NCBI RefSeq assembly: GCF_030867095.1
Contig: NC_081825.1
Coordinates: forward strand, 50,768,501 to 50,832,500
From: Alligator mississippiensis
Taxonomy: Eukaryota > Chordata > Crocodylia > Alligatoridae
Length of the DNA: 64,000 nt
Reading direction: 5' to 3'
The notes beneath the pieces are model-generated. The model saw only the letters and a list, made by a program, of their open reading frames with translations, made no database searches and was not told the origin of the DNA. Each line of letters begins with the position of its first letter. The stretch's first letter is position 1. Positions 33,865 through 46,140 of this stretch are shown piece after piece. The position numbers were made by a program, and so were the translations under genes.

Positions 33865-34979
33865 GCCATTTCCCCCACCATCCAGGCCACCTGCCCAGGC
33901 TGATGGCCCCTGAGCAGGAGGTGGCCCCTGTCAAACCAAGCCCCATGAAGGAGGAGGGGGAGCAGGCTGGCCAGTATCCATCCAAGCCCCTGGCTGAGCC
34001 TCCAGGCCACTGGCTGCGCTATGGTGTTCGTGCCTGCGGTGGTACCACCGGAGTGCTGGGCACTAATCCCCAGGCTCCGCATCATAGGTGCTGCCAGCCC
34101 ACCATTCCTCCCTCCCATACACCAACTGCACTGCTGTATATAGTTGCATGGGGAAGAGGGTGTTTTATTAGTGGTGGGCATAAGAGTTTGGGGGAGGGTT
34201 TTGCTGTGGGGGAGGGCCAGGAGGGAGTCTGTTGTTTGAGGGGGGTGGGGGTGGGAGGGAGTATGCAGGGCTGGAGGGAAATAAAGCTTGTTGAATAGAA
34301 ACTGTCTGGAGTGTCTGTAGTCTTGGGTGAGCGCTGTAGGCACCAGCCCAGGGACCCTACTGCAGGGGCTGGGGGAGGAGGTGGCTTGCAGGTGCCTCAC
34401 AGCCACAGTGCCCCATCTGCCACTGCTGGGGGGGGGCAGCAGCAGACTGGGGCATGGAGCACCCATGGTACGCTTGCCACAGGCTACCAGAACTGCATCC
34501 CCTACCAGGCTGTGCCTGGCCATTCCCCCTCCTTGGAGACCCAGTCCCCCCTTGGAAACTCCTGGCACCCGGGCAGCTGTAGACAGAAGCTGCAGCTCCC
34601 CCTGGCTGCTGCAGGAGGTCAGAGTATGGCAGGAGCAGCCCTGGATCCACTTAATCCTATAAGAATTAAGTCTGCTCCCAAAAGGGTGCATGTGCAGATA
34701 CATTCTCAGGGCTGACTTACTGTGCACTAAGTCTAAATAGCATTAATTGCACATGTAGACACACCCAGTAAATATCAGAGCACTGTCTACTTTCCATCAG
34801 CTTTACTCTGGAGTGAACCCTCACTTTCTTTGCTCACAAATTTCTTTGCTCAGTCAAGGGTTAATTCTGAGTCTTCCAGACTGGCCCATCACAGTTTAAT
34901 CTCTTATCAGAAATTCAGCCAGACTTCCAAATTTGCAAGGCTGGCTCTTCAATCTTGCATCAGTTACAAACTGTGGCAT

Positions 34980-37520
34980 CAAGAGAGACTTGGTAGGACA
35001 GCTCTTATGAGAGGTGTGTCAACACTGAGGATTATATTCTGTTTTGGAAGGGCAGGGTTGCGAGAAAAGTGAGTGGTGTTGCCTTGCATGTCAAAAACAC
35101 ATGCATTTGTTTCCTCGTTCAGGAGAAAGAAGATAGCAAAGCAGAATGCATTTGGGTGAAGATGAAAAATGAAAGATGTAGCACCAATATAATGATGGGC
35201 ATTTATTATAGGCCTCCAATCAGGAAGAGGGGATGGATGATGCAATCTTCAAGGAGATGACAAATCTATCCAATAGCTATGGGATGATAGTTATGGGAGA
35301 CTTTAATTTTCCAGACAGCTACTGGAAGAAAAATGCATTTAAACATAAAATGTCAAGCTGATTCGTAACTTGGATGGGGAACAATTTTATTCCAGAAGAT
35401 GGAGGATACAATTAGGGGATCATTTATCCTGGATCTTGTCCTGACCAACAGGGAAGAACTAATGGAGGATGTGAAGGTGATGGGCAACTTAGGAGGATGT
35501 GGTCATGATACACTAGGATTGCAGATCTTGAGACAGGAAAAGCATAAAGTCAGCAAAATTAGGATGCTAGATTTTAGAAAAGTAGATATCATCTGATTCA
35601 AGGAGTTAATAGATGTGGCACTATGGGAGGACAGACTGAAAGACAAGGCGCCCAGGAGGGCTGGGAGCTTTTAAAGGGGACAGTATTAGAAGCCTAGCAA
35701 TAAACTGTCCTGACACAACAGAAGCTCAAGAATGTAAAGAGATCAATGTGGCTGCACAAGGAGCTCCTAAAATGCCTCAGATGCAAAAGGAAAGCATACA
35801 GACAATGGACAAATGGGCAAGTCACCAAGGAAATAGCAAGAACCTGCAGGGACAAAAATCAGGAAGGTAAAGATAAAGAACAAACTGCACCTAGTGAAGG
35901 AAGTTAAAAAGACAACAAGAGGTTCTATAAGCATGCTGGCCAGAAAAGAGGACCAAGGAAGCTGTGAGTCCACTGTGAACAAGCCAGGGGAATTATTAAC
36001 AGAAGATGCAAAGAAGGCAGAGTTACTCAAGAACTACCTTGCCCCAGTCTTCTTAAAAAAAATTAAGCTGCAGCCAGATGCCTAATAAGGATTATTTGGA
36101 TAAGGAAGGAGGCAAGCTAAGGGATAAGCTAACAGAACAGACAGTAAGACAGTATTTGGTGGGTCTGAATAAAATATAAGTCAGCAGGGCTGGATGAACT
36201 TCATCCCAAGGAACTGGCAGAGAAGGAAGGAACTGGCAGAGAAGATATTGAAGCTCTTGGCAATGACCTTCATGAAGTCATGAGAGAGAGCCCAGGTACC
36301 AGAAGACTAAAAAAGGGCTAGTGTAGTGTCCCTCTTTAAAAAAGGCAAAAACGAGGACCCAGGGGACTACAGATTGGTTAGCCTCACCTCAGTACCTGGG
36401 AAGTTACTGTAGCATATCCTAGAGAAGGCCATTTGCAAGAATCTGGATGAAGAAAGGCTGATCACAAGCAGCTAGCATATATTTACTAAGAACAAATCAA
36501 GTCAAACAAACCTGATCTACTACTTTGACAAAGTAACTACTTGGGTGAATGTAGGGAATGCTATGGATATAGTGCATCTGGATTTCAGCAAGGCTTTTAA
36601 CAAGATGCCACAAAACCTTCTCATAACAAATGGGACAAATGTGGGCTGGACAAAACTACCAGAAGGTGGATAGATAACTAGCTCAATAGGTGCAAGCAAA
36701 AGTAAATCATAATGGTCCATGTCAGAATGGCAGGAGGTTTTGCATGGAGTCCTACAAGGGTCTGTCCTGGACTTGATGCTCTTCAACATGTTTATTAACA
36801 ATTTGGATGCTGGCATAGCAAGATTCTTGAGCAAAGTCTGCAGACTACATGAAACTGGAAAGGACTGCAAACAGGTTGAAGGATAGGAGTTAAATTCAGA
36901 AGGATCTTGACAGATTTGAAAACCCGGCTAGAGCTAACAGGATGAAGTTCAATGCTAACAAATACGTGATGCAGCCACACAAAAGGTGAATGTGGTTTTG
37001 GGATGCATCAATAGAAGCATTAGGTGCAAGACACAGAAAGTAATAGTGTATCTACTCAGCACAGGTTAGGCCTCATCTGAAGTCAACTGTTTGCAGTTCT
37101 GGGTTCCACATTTTACAGACATGGAGAAGTTAGAGAGGGTCCAGGCATCAGGCAACAAAAAGGATAAAGGGCTTGGAAAACAAGTCACACGAGGAGAGGC
37201 TGCAGGAGCTAAACAAGTTCAGCTTGTGGAAAAGGTGTTTATGAGGATCATGATAACAGTCTTCAAATACTTGAAAGACTACCATAAGAAAGAGGAAAAA
37301 CAACTTTTCTCTCTTGCTGCAGAAAGGATGTGGACCATTGGCTTGAAGCTGCAGTGAAGTAGGTTTACATTGGATATCAGGAAAAACTTCTTCGTTGTTA
37401 GAATGGTGAGGCAGCGTAATAGACTGCCTAGGGAAGTTGTGGACTCTCCCTCACTAGATATGTTCCAGACGAGGTTAGACAGCTACTGGTCAGGGTTGAT
37501 CTAGGCGTAATTATGCTTAT
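34980..37520 (+). pseudogene. Degenerate CR1-type LINE, long copy
   Basis: The plus strand carries the whole order of a CR1 ORF2 in several broken frames: YYRPP (near 35205), MGDFNFPD (near 35296), ILDLVLTNREE (near 35430), SAGLDELHPKEL (near 36185), VSLFKKGKNEDPGDYRLVSL (near 36330), VHLDFSKAFN (near 36570), GVLQGSVLDLMLFNMFI (near 36745), FRLDIRxNF-like sequence (near 37370) and EVVDSPSLDMF (near 37435). Many stops and frameshifts make it non-functional. It differs from the 23-26 kb copy enough to be another, older subfamily. Confidence 0.85.
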
Positions 37521-38334
37521 GTTCTACTATGGGTATTTCTCATCTTTCCAGATTTTGCTGGTTGCTGCCCCCACCCCTCCCTTTTTCTGCTATATATAAA
37601 TGTATTAAATGGTAACTGACTTAAATAGAAGTGCACCACCAGCATAATTTTAGGCTGTATACTTCATGCAGATTCCCTTATAGGCAGATGCTGGTAGAGC
37701 CCTCTTCCAATTGCACAAATTTTTGTCAGCGCAGGGGGTGTAGAAGCTCCCCAGACCCCAAAATGAATGGCATTTGTCCCAGAGGGGCATGGTCAGGACC
37801 TCCAGGGACTGTGTTGATTTAGCATGGCCCCTTACAGTCTTCACTGGCAGAACTATCACAGAACTAGAGGGAAATTAAAGCCATCTTTTTCTGGCACACA
37901 CCTCTGTCCTGTAGAAGTATTGTTGTCCTCCTGAATGGAGTTAGTCCTATTTAGAACTTCTCTGTATCAGCAAGGGCCACAGTACAAGTTTCAATCTTGA
38001 AAAGTATTATGCTTGATTCAGTCATACTTTGGCCAGATCATGAGGAACTGTGCTCCTACAAACCCACGTTGATACTAGTAGGTTTCCGGGCTGCTCAGCA
38101 TAGTCCATAACATGCATTATTTAAAACTACAGAGATTAATGCATATCACAACCTTTCTAGAGAAAACAAAATGATCCCAGCCCTGCAATCTGTAACTTGA
38201 TTTGGTAGGTTTGTGTAATACTAAAACTAACTGCAGCCTTTCAAACGTCAACAAATTGGGCTTTAATTATTGCTGCTCATCTTGACTTCCATAGATGGCC
38301 CAAACCCAAGCATTCCCAATTCGAAGTTACTCAC

Positions 38335-38383
38335 GCTCCTGAAGGCATTCCGTGTCTGTGCAGTATGACTGGGATTGTCTCAA
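38335..38383 (-). CDS. SMIM14: SMIM14 coding exon upstream of the membrane exon
   Basis: A 49-nt exon encoding LRQSQSYCTDTECLQE plus the first base of the next Leu codon. The CTDTEC cysteine pair and the sequence match SMIM14 just after its N-terminal CECVCSHEHAMRRLINL segment. The acceptor is CATTTCAG before 38383 and the donor is CAGGAGC|GTGAGTAAC at 38335. Phase 1 fits the TG start of the membrane exon exactly, giving ...CLQELPGP. It is too small to appear as an ORF. Confidence 0.95.
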
Positions 38384-38639
38384 CTGAAATGAAGAAGAAG
38401 AAAGCACCAGTTAGTAAGAGAGAGTTGGTCACCTCTTCAGATTCATGAGCCAGATCCTTCAGTTTTTGAAATCTGTTAAACTGCACAATTTCAACAAATT
38501 CAACACAGTGGAGATGATCAGAGTTTAAGAAACATTAGGGAATGTTGGACGGATTTTTTTGTACTGGAACTGTTACTCAGCGATACCACTGGAGCACAGA
38601 TCTTTGATAGGAAAGAATCTAAATATTACTTTACTGCAA

Positions 38640-39045
38640 TTATGCTCAACCTTTTGGCCCCATGAGCCAGATGAGGGGCACAGGGCCAGTCTGTGGGCTG
38701 GATTGGGCTCTTCAGCCTGGAATCACTCCCTCCCATCCCCCTGCATGCCAGGATTGGGTCCCAGGGGCCCACCACTGCCCCATCCTACCCCCCTGTGTAC
38801 TGGGATTGGGCCCCAAGGGCCTGGTACTGCCTCCTCCTGCCCCCCATATGCTGGGATTGGGGCCCTGGACATTCAGCTCTGCATGCTAGGATCCACTGCC
38901 TTGCTTAGGGTCCAGGGCTCCCCATTGGTATGGAAATTTGGCAGCAAGGGAGCAATGCCACTGCTCCTCCAACACCAAATTACTAGGAGCCCTGTGAGTC
39001 AAATGACACAGTGCTGCAGGCCAGATCTGGCCCATGGGATAGGAG
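38640..39045. mobile_element. hAT-like GC-rich element
   Basis: Starts near ATGCTCAACCTTTTGGCCCC and ends near GGCCAGATCTGGCCCATGGG. Both motifs recur at the edges of other elements of this type here (for example 40110-40140 and 58925). Ends and target duplication are not resolved. Inside there are three imperfect repeats of a unit containing TGCTGGGATTGGG-type sequence. Confidence 0.5.
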
Positions 39046-39507
39046 TTTAGTGTAATGCAGTAATGCAGGGGTGCTAAGTTATGAATTACTGGCATATTAA
39101 TGTTTTCAGGCAGGTAAAGTCTTTGTCAAGAATAACAGTTACAGTTTTTTGCATCAGATTTCAGTCTGAACACATTTTTTAAATTCAAGTTTATGTCTAC
39201 ATATACCTTGAGGTTTATAAGAAATGGTGCTGTTAATATGCTATTTTTAATTGTAAGTAGGTAGTTATGATGTAACTCTATATGATCAGACCATAGTAGT
39301 ACATATGCATAAAAAGGGAAATCAAGGTTGCATAGTCTGCTTTAATTTCATTTTCCATTTTTTGAGTTCTTGTCTTTTCAACCTAATACCTTTTTAATAC
39401 AGGATTTTGTATGCATTTTCCCAGCTTTAAATTACAGAAACTTTTTTTTATTATTATGTGCAACTGTAACAACCTTTTGCTGCCATTTATCATTAGCAGG
39501 GTTTAAA

Positions 39508-40157
39508 CTAGGGGTGGGCAATTATTTGAGGTAGAGGGCCACTTAACCAGTTTTGGTGAGCTGTTCAGGGCCACACACAATGTGCACAGACGCACACGTG
39601 CATGTACTCTCCACAGCTTGCCCAGCACACCCTCCCATCCCATGTCCTTGGTACATGGCTGGGTCAGGGCAGAGCCATGCCAGCCGCCCCAGCTGCACCC
39701 ACGTGATCCAAAGCGGCCTTCAGGAACACAGCACAGCACCAGCCCAGCCGAACCCAGATAACCTACAGCCCCTAGCCTCCCTTCTCCTTGCACCTCCTAC
39801 CCCATCAGCAGGGAGAACCATACCTGAGCTTCAACTCTCACTGGGGGTTTGGCTGTTTAGTCTGCAAACAGTCTCAGGGTCAAAGTTGTGTGGAGACAGC
39901 CCTGCTGGGCAGAAGCTCAATTCTCCATGCTTTGGAGCATACCCTGGCAGCTAGGGGGCAGGCCAGGCCAGGCTGGGAAGTGGCTGCCTGGACACTGGAG
40001 CCAGCTATGGTATGAGGAAGGGAGAAGGATGAGAGGCACGGAAAGATGGGCCAGCCACAGGCAAATACTATTCTCCTTCAGAGGAGCAGCAATGGGCCAG
40101 ATAGAAACATTTGGCAGGCCAGATCTGGCCCCTGAGCCCATATTTTGCCTGACCTTG
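39508..40157. mobile_element. hAT-type non-autonomous element
   Basis: The left end is CTAGGGGTGGGCAATTATTTG; the right end reversed is CAAGGTCAGGCAAAATA. The 8-bp flanks are related (GGTTTAAA at 39500-39507 and CTTTAAAA at 40158-40165, 6 of 8). The GC-rich interior includes GGCCAGATCTGGCCCCTGAG near the right end. Confidence 0.65.
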
Positions 40158-43100
40158 CTTTAAAAACTGTGGCTCCCCTACTTTTAAACACTATAGCACA
40201 AAATTCTACTACTACAGTTATAGAACTAAGTTAACTAACTGCAAGAAAAGACTATTTTCTAGGGGTTAGTATGCAGCTCCAAAACTAGATCACATAGCTC
40301 AAAACAGCAACGTGGCAGATTCTACCTAGAAACATGTTAAGTGGATGGGGTTTCACTTGTTGTATTATGGAGCTGGGTTCTATTTCCTGCTTATATAGCT
40401 TGTAACCTCTTAAGGAGGAAAATAATGCATTGATTAATAATAAGGGTCACAAATTAGCATTAATCATAAGCAAACCTAGAATTTAAGCTTTTTCGGTGTT
40501 TGTTTTGACTCCAGAGTTCAGGTCACACTAAGTGGAGGTGACCCAGAAACAGATAACTGAATTTTCACCCTCCTGCTCTACCAGTAGCCAACGTTAACAC
40601 TTTCCCAGGTAGTGGCAGTGAGGACATGGCCTCAGGATGAGCAGACCTTGACACACTGCCAGAATTACACTGAACAAAATACAGGACCAAGGTGGGAAAC
40701 AGCTGTTTTCCAAAAGCAATTTTTACTCAGCCAAACTTGCACAGAAATTCCTGGGTGAAAAGGCATATATCTGATCCCAAAGCAAGCCCTGTGGTGAATC
40801 TGAAGGGTTTGTTCCCTTGGCATCAATGCTTGTCACAATACAATGCACATTCATTGCTTCAAGTTTTTAATAATTACTGTTGGCACAGATACACACAAGT
40901 GAAATTGTCCATGATGAAATACATCTAGAAACAGCATGTACAGAAGTCTTATATTTCCCTACAGGCAGTTTTCTCTTCCATTGGTAAAGCAAATGCATAA
41001 CACATTCATTTTGATACATACACCTAATCTGTTATAAAAAGCACAGCAAAAGATCAAGAAAGAAAAAGCAGGAAAAACTGAGGAAGATATTTCTAAATCA
41101 CACTATTTAAAAAGCCTTTGTTTATACCTATTTAACTTCAGCAACTAACAAGTATTTTGAAGAAAAGATACTTTTATTTAAAATACACCACATACATGCT
41201 GCAATTAAAGGTTTTAAGTGCTTATAATAAAATATGCTGCAGTTGTTGAGGAATTTTGAGTAAAAACAAGGAAGACTAGACTCGCCCTTCATGATTTTTC
41301 TATTGGGTTAAGAAACAAAATAAACTCAAAAACAGAAAACAAATAAAACTTCATCCTCATCCAAATAACCCCAATTAACCATACCTCCATGGCATAACAA
41401 TACATTGTAAAACTTAATTTTTATTACAAATTTTTGAATGATATCTTTGAAGGATGTCCTCCCTTGACCAAATTAAATTGATTTGAAACACTTTGCTACT
41501 AAAATAATGTAGGGGTTGGAAAGATGTAGATGTACTTATAGTTTAAGGAGTGAATTTTACATGGAAATAAATTCTGGGCGCACAACTTGGTTCTAAGAGA
41601 GGTTTAACACTTACAGTCTCTACTCAAGGGAACTCAGCATTCTGGGATCATGTCCAGGATGAAAATGGACTGGTACACATTTTGAACTTTGACGAAGACT
41701 AGCCTTTCTAGCAGGTACAATAACTTTCTGAATGTACACAAAATTATTTCCATGTAAAACACAACCATATTATTCAAACAAGATACTTATAACAAATGCC
41801 CCAAAGACAAGGGTAACATTTTCAAAAGTGCTACGGTCACAAGGTAAATTTGAACCTGCAGTACCAAATGCTTGCTATAAGAGGGCAATGATGCCAACAG
41901 TGCAGATGAAATTGGTGGAAAATGGCATCAAAATTTGTGAAGGCTTTTTCCTATCTGACATCTAATTTGCAGAAATGATATGGAAAACATCTTAACTATA
42001 GGCTCTACTCATGTAGATCCCCACAAACATGAATCCAAACTTGTAGCCCTTTTGCAGTCAACCCCCCTGAAGTTAACTCTCAGTCTAACTACTATTTGCA
42101 TGGAAAAGTAACTGAAAGAGACCAATTTTATTAACAGCAAAACTCCACTTATTTAATGTTCTCCCCCCTCCCAATCATCCCAGAATGGCTATCACTCACA
42201 ACAGTAACATCACTCTTTTGTCTAGTACAAACAGGTGACACCAATCACTGGATCTCCAGAGTCGTCTATTCATGATCTGAGTTCTAGGCCATATCTAGCC
42301 CACACCCAGTGAGTACTGGGTTTACCCTGTGATTAAATTTTTCAAGGGACTTCAATCACTTTTGAAAATGAGATTTGAGCATTTTTTTTGTCGGTTGAAA
42401 TTTTCTTTCCCAAGGTCTCTTCTATAGCTAGTACTAATGTAGCTCCAGCAAAAGTAGCAATGGTGAGAGCACCCATGTGTTTTGACCATCTTTATTTTAA
42501 ACCATCAACTAAAACCTTATGCATTACCATATGCAGATCACTTTGATATCCTGGATGAAAGATACCATAGCAGGATCAAGTGACAGGAATGTTCCAAGTA
42601 ATTAACCAATTTTAAAAGAAATGCTGTGAAAAGTTAATACTCCTGGGAAGTATTTATTTGCTGAACTACATTGCATCCTTCCAAGAAGGAAAAAGTTAGC
42701 TGTACCATAAACATACCAATGAATCCTTAAAAAGTGTAAAGGCATCAGCTGCAATTTTCAGAGGATTTGGACAGTCAACACATTTAATTTTAAGAGGACT
42801 GAGATACCAAATTCCCTTAGGCAGCTTTGAAAAATCTGAGAGTATATTGTGAAATACCTGTTTTTAGGAGACAAGTGATAAAAAGTCATCCTTTCCCTCC
42901 GTAAGAGGTGTGAAATTCATTATTATGGAAAACAATACATAACAATGCAGATTTATATCCCTACCTTCAGGTATTTCTTTGTAATAGTATCTGCTATATT
43001 CAAATTCAGCAATAAACATTTTTTTAAAAAGCATTATAGTGCTTTGTTTAAAATTTAACCCTTTGAGTTGCATAAGGAAGATCCCAAATCCAATTTTCAA

Positions 43101-43790
43101 AAGCTACTGATCTCATAAGGAGTACAGCATATTAGATGGCTAGATCCCATTTCACCTAATGGTCATCTAAATAGGTGCTGAAATGCAGTTCTATTGGACC
43201 CTATTTAAGACCATAAAAAATCATTAACATGTCTACTTGTGTAGCATACCACTATCTTACCTTTACAGAAGAGTGAGAGTTCTGTGGTGACTCCATGTGC
43301 CAGGGAGCAGTGTAACAAATTTATTTAAAATAAGGTACTGACATGCAACAAATTATCCTCTTGGGACAAACAAAGCCACTCACTTGAAATGAACAGGAAC
43401 AGAAACTGGTTTTACTCAATGAACTTTGAAGAGGTAGGCTCCAATTCCAGTAACACAATGCAAGTCTGATTCTTTACAGTCACTGAATTGGTCAAAAAGG
43501 AGGAAGGGAAGAAAGAGACTGCACGAAAGACCTACAGTGTGCAAGCTGAATAAATAGTGAGAAAGTCAATACTTTTAACTGCAGGGATTTAGGTTGTAGC
43601 CGTGTTGGTCTAAGGATATAGGCAGACAAGGTTCCTTGGGTGAATTTGATATCTTTTATTAGACCAACCCAAATGGTTGGAGAATAGTTATTAAGCAAGC
43701 TTTCAGGTTCAAAAACCCTTCATCAGGCTAAGGAAGCTGCAGCAGTTGCTGTGTGCTCTTCCTGGATGGAATGAAAAGTAAAGAAGCCAG

Positions 43791-43818
43791 GGGCTGGGCT
43801 GGGCTGGGCTGGGCTGGG
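43791..43818 (+). repeat. (GGGCT)n tract in the Penelope-like 3' UTR
   Basis: Five to six units of GGGCT just downstream of the ORF stop, in the minus sense. Confidence 0.95.
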
Positions 43819-43821
43819 GAG

Positions 43822-44389
43822 TCAGTTGCCAGGCAGATTGCAATGTATCAAAAATCCAATGTCTATGTTTAGTCCCTGATCTCTAGTATCCAGCAGGTTG
43901 ATGAAATGGAGCTCATAGGCTCGTCTCTGGGATGTGTTGTGTAAATTTCCCTTGAGGATCAGGACTGAGAGACTGGAGAGAGAGTGGCCCTCCTGTGAGA
44001 AATGTGCCCCCACTGGTAATTGGGTGTTTCTGTCTTTGATGGATTTCCGGTGTGCGTTCATTCTGGTGCGCAGTTGTTGTCTGGTCTCTCCTACATATTT
44101 TCCATCAGGGCATTTGGTGCATTGGATGAGGTATACTACATTCCTAGAGGTGCAGCTGTAAGAACCTGGGATGCTGATGGCTCTGTTGTGGGGTGTAGTA
44201 ATAGTGGAGGTGGTGGAGATGTGGGGGCAGGTTTTGCATTTCTTGTCATGGCACGGTCTGGATCCTTTTGGTGTGTTCTGGGGTTGAGGAAGTTTGCTTC
44301 TGGTGATGAGGTTGGCGAGGTTCGGTGCTTGTCTGAAGGCTAGGATGGGTGGCTCTGGGAAGATCTTTTTAAGAATAGGGTCTTTTTCT
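43822..44389 (-). CDS. Penelope-like polyprotein, C-terminal GIY-YIG endonuclease domain
   Basis: About 188 codons, open from the truncated 5' edge to TGA at 43822-43824. Order: ILKKIFPEPPILAFRQAPNL, a Cys/His cluster CHDKKCKTC that could bind zinc, then the GIY-YIG core with VVYLIQCTKC and, 4-5 residues on, KYVGETRQQLRTRMNAHR, then TQLPVGAHFSQEGHSL, VLILKGN and RRAYELHFINLLDTRDQGLN. The conserved Tyr pair, the Arg after YVGET and the later Glu (YELHFI) are present, so the domain looks catalytically complete. The reverse transcriptase is lost by truncation. An upstream TAG lies in flanking DNA. There is no native start codon. Confidence 0.88.
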
Positions 44390-44888
44390 AATACTTTTAA
44401 CTGGCACTAGACTGCTCCTTTTACCAACCATGCCTATTTCAGATAAGCATGCATTTACAGGACATAGCAATTGAAATGTACTAAGTTCAGATTTTTTTTA
44501 GGTGTCAGGTCAGTGAAAGAGGAGTTATTCTCAAAGTCTGGAAACAAATGCTTTTCTGTAAGAAAGATGCTTAGTCTGAAGTGATGAAGTTTCAATAGGA
44601 TAACAATATTAAGTGGAATTATTTTTTCTCTATTAAAGTGGAGAAAACTTCTCAAAACAAACTTCAGTCAGCCAGGGAAGAAGAAGTTGCTTAGACAGCA
44701 TTAGTTCAACTGAAAAATGATCAGAAAACTGAGGTGCTGGGACAACTCTGGCTTTGAGGAGATAAGTGTTTCTCTGAAATATGGTAATTTTATAAGCACA
44801 AAGTCATAAACATATTAAAATAGTTTTGTTTTTATTCATCATCCATTGAAGAAACCTCTGTGTTCTCCAAAATGGAAATTCAGCACAG

Positions 44889-45567
44889 TGTCAGAACCCA
44901 TTAGTAGCTGGATGCCTATGGCACAGTGGAATCTCCCACCATAGTGGAACATCCCGCTGTCAATCATTCTGCTGTCAATCATTCTGAATATTATGGCACA
45001 GTGGAAAATTCCACTGGTGGCAGTAACTAGGTCACGGTGGAAAATTCCGCTATGTCAGAACCCAATAACTATATGCCACAGTAATGGAAAATTACAGCTT
45101 AGAAAAAGTTCCCGCCAACTTTATGCAAACACGCACACCACCATTGGCCGGTTCCAAATTATTCATATTTGGCGACTAGCGATTGGCTTGCTAGCCATAT
45201 AAAAGTTAAAGCAGTTTCTGCCCATGTTGGAGAACTCCGCACATTTCTCGGAGTAAACCTGGCGGACTGATCACCCACCAGTGACTCCCCGTCACTGACC
45301 TACCCGACGTACCCCGACCCCAGTACCGCAGTAAGCCGATTACGGAAACTTCGTCATTTCTCTCGCGCTTTTAAGAGAGTCTTTGTAACTCGTTTGTAAC
45401 TGCAATTAAGCCAGTCAACTCTGCCTGCGCCCATACATCAGTGGTGTAAGTAAACAATCTATTTGTTACCAATACGCATCCGTGCCTAATTCTGCTCCAT
45501 CAGTCAAAAGTACCCGCCTGATGTTCCGGGATACTGGCCAGGGCCCAGCAGCCGGTCGGCCACCACA
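44889..45567 (+). mobile_element. Solo LTR with 5-bp target duplication (retroviral type)
   Basis: 679 bp from TGTCAGAACCC to ...GGCCACCACA, with a perfect CACAG duplication (44884-44888 and 45568-45572). TATAAAA is at 45198-45204 with an ATTGG (CCAAT) motif just upstream. The U3 part has four GTGGAAxxTCC-type motifs, a perfect 15-bp tandem repeat (44956-44970 and 44971-44985), and a second copy of the LTR start at 45053 (TGTCAGAACCCAATAACTA). Downstream, R/U5 is CpG-containing. The composition differs from its surroundings, and no internal genes are present. Confidence 0.8.
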
Positions 45568-46025
45568 CACAGGAATAGCATTTTACAGTGTGACTGAAAG
45601 TCAACCAAATGGACTTTCTACTGGATTTCAATAGGCTTTGCATTGGGCCCTTGAAGAGGACATTGTCAGATAATTTAAATATAGTTTTTAAACTTTGTTT
45701 ATGAAGAAGATGGGAAAGAAGAGGTTACAAAGCCAAGTATTAATATAAATGCTTCTTTTCTTATTGTATTCCCTTCTTTCAATTACAAGAGCCTTGTTTA
45801 ACATTCCCTGAAAAGCATGTCTGCTACCTAAAATACTGAATCACCCTCGAACACAAGCATCAGAAAAAAAAGAGACTGAATGACTGAGTTTTCATCACTG
45901 AATCTCAGTTGAAGGTAAACTAGAAATAGCTTACATAATAAAGAAGAAATAAAAATTTCAATTTTTTCAGCTGTAATAGTATAAGGCCTTACTAGTAATA
46001 CAAGTAAAAATAGGAGTTTTTTTAA

Positions 46026-46140
46026 ATGGCAAGGTTCTTAGAGTAGATGCAATATCTTTTTTAGACCAACTGAGTGGTTGGAAAAAAATTCTTAGCAAGC
46101 TTCTGGGTGCAGTCACCCTTCTTCAGGCATAGGAAGTCTG
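46026..46140 (+). mobile_element. Penelope-like reversed-tail fragment
   Basis: GGCAAGGTTCTTAGAGTAGATG, ATATCTTTTTTAGACCAACTG, TTCTTAGCAAGCTT and CCCTTCTTCAGGCATAGG match the reversed tail in the left arm of the 1382 copy. The second arm is missing. Confidence 0.6.

Larger units (their letters stand above)
31129..34766 (+). mobile_element. GC-rich block with Myb/SANT-like gene relic, Harbinger-like right end
   Basis: A 3.6-kb GC-rich segment whose right end GCACATGTAGACACACCC (to 34766) is the reverse of the GGGTGTGTCTACA terminus of the MITE at 3729. A similar but direct copy (ACTAGATTTAATGTGCATTAGC...TATGTAGACGC) lies at the left near 31129-31176, so the true left terminus is not resolved. 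Plus-strand relics of a Myb/SANT-type protein are inside. PIF/Harbinger elements typically encode a Myb/SANT-like protein besides the transposase; I could not recognise a DDE transposase here. 32200-32280 may hold an antisense CR1 scrap. Confidence 0.4.
43582..44389 (-). mobile_element. Penelope-like element, 5'-truncated, with 14-bp target duplication
   Basis: An 808-bp insertion flanked by the perfect 14-mer AATACTTTTAACTG (43568-43581 and 44390-44403). On the minus strand it has an open reading frame ending in a GIY-YIG domain, a stop at 43822-43824, a short GGGCT tract, and the 3' tail ending GGCTACAACCTAAATCCCTG. A 5' truncation with a perfect duplication shows retrotransposition by target-primed synthesis. 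It anchors the identity of the short tails at 1382, 9340, 26550 and 46026. Confidence 0.9.

Noticed and set aside
33575-34727. Long minus-strand ORFs, including a 334-codon one
   Set aside because: They are antisense to the Myb/SANT-like block, Pro/Gly/Gln-rich, and without a domain. The plus-strand frames carry the recognisable motifs.
44020-44343. 107-codon plus-strand ORF
   Set aside because: It is antisense to the GIY-YIG coding frame on the minus strand, which has clear domain similarity.
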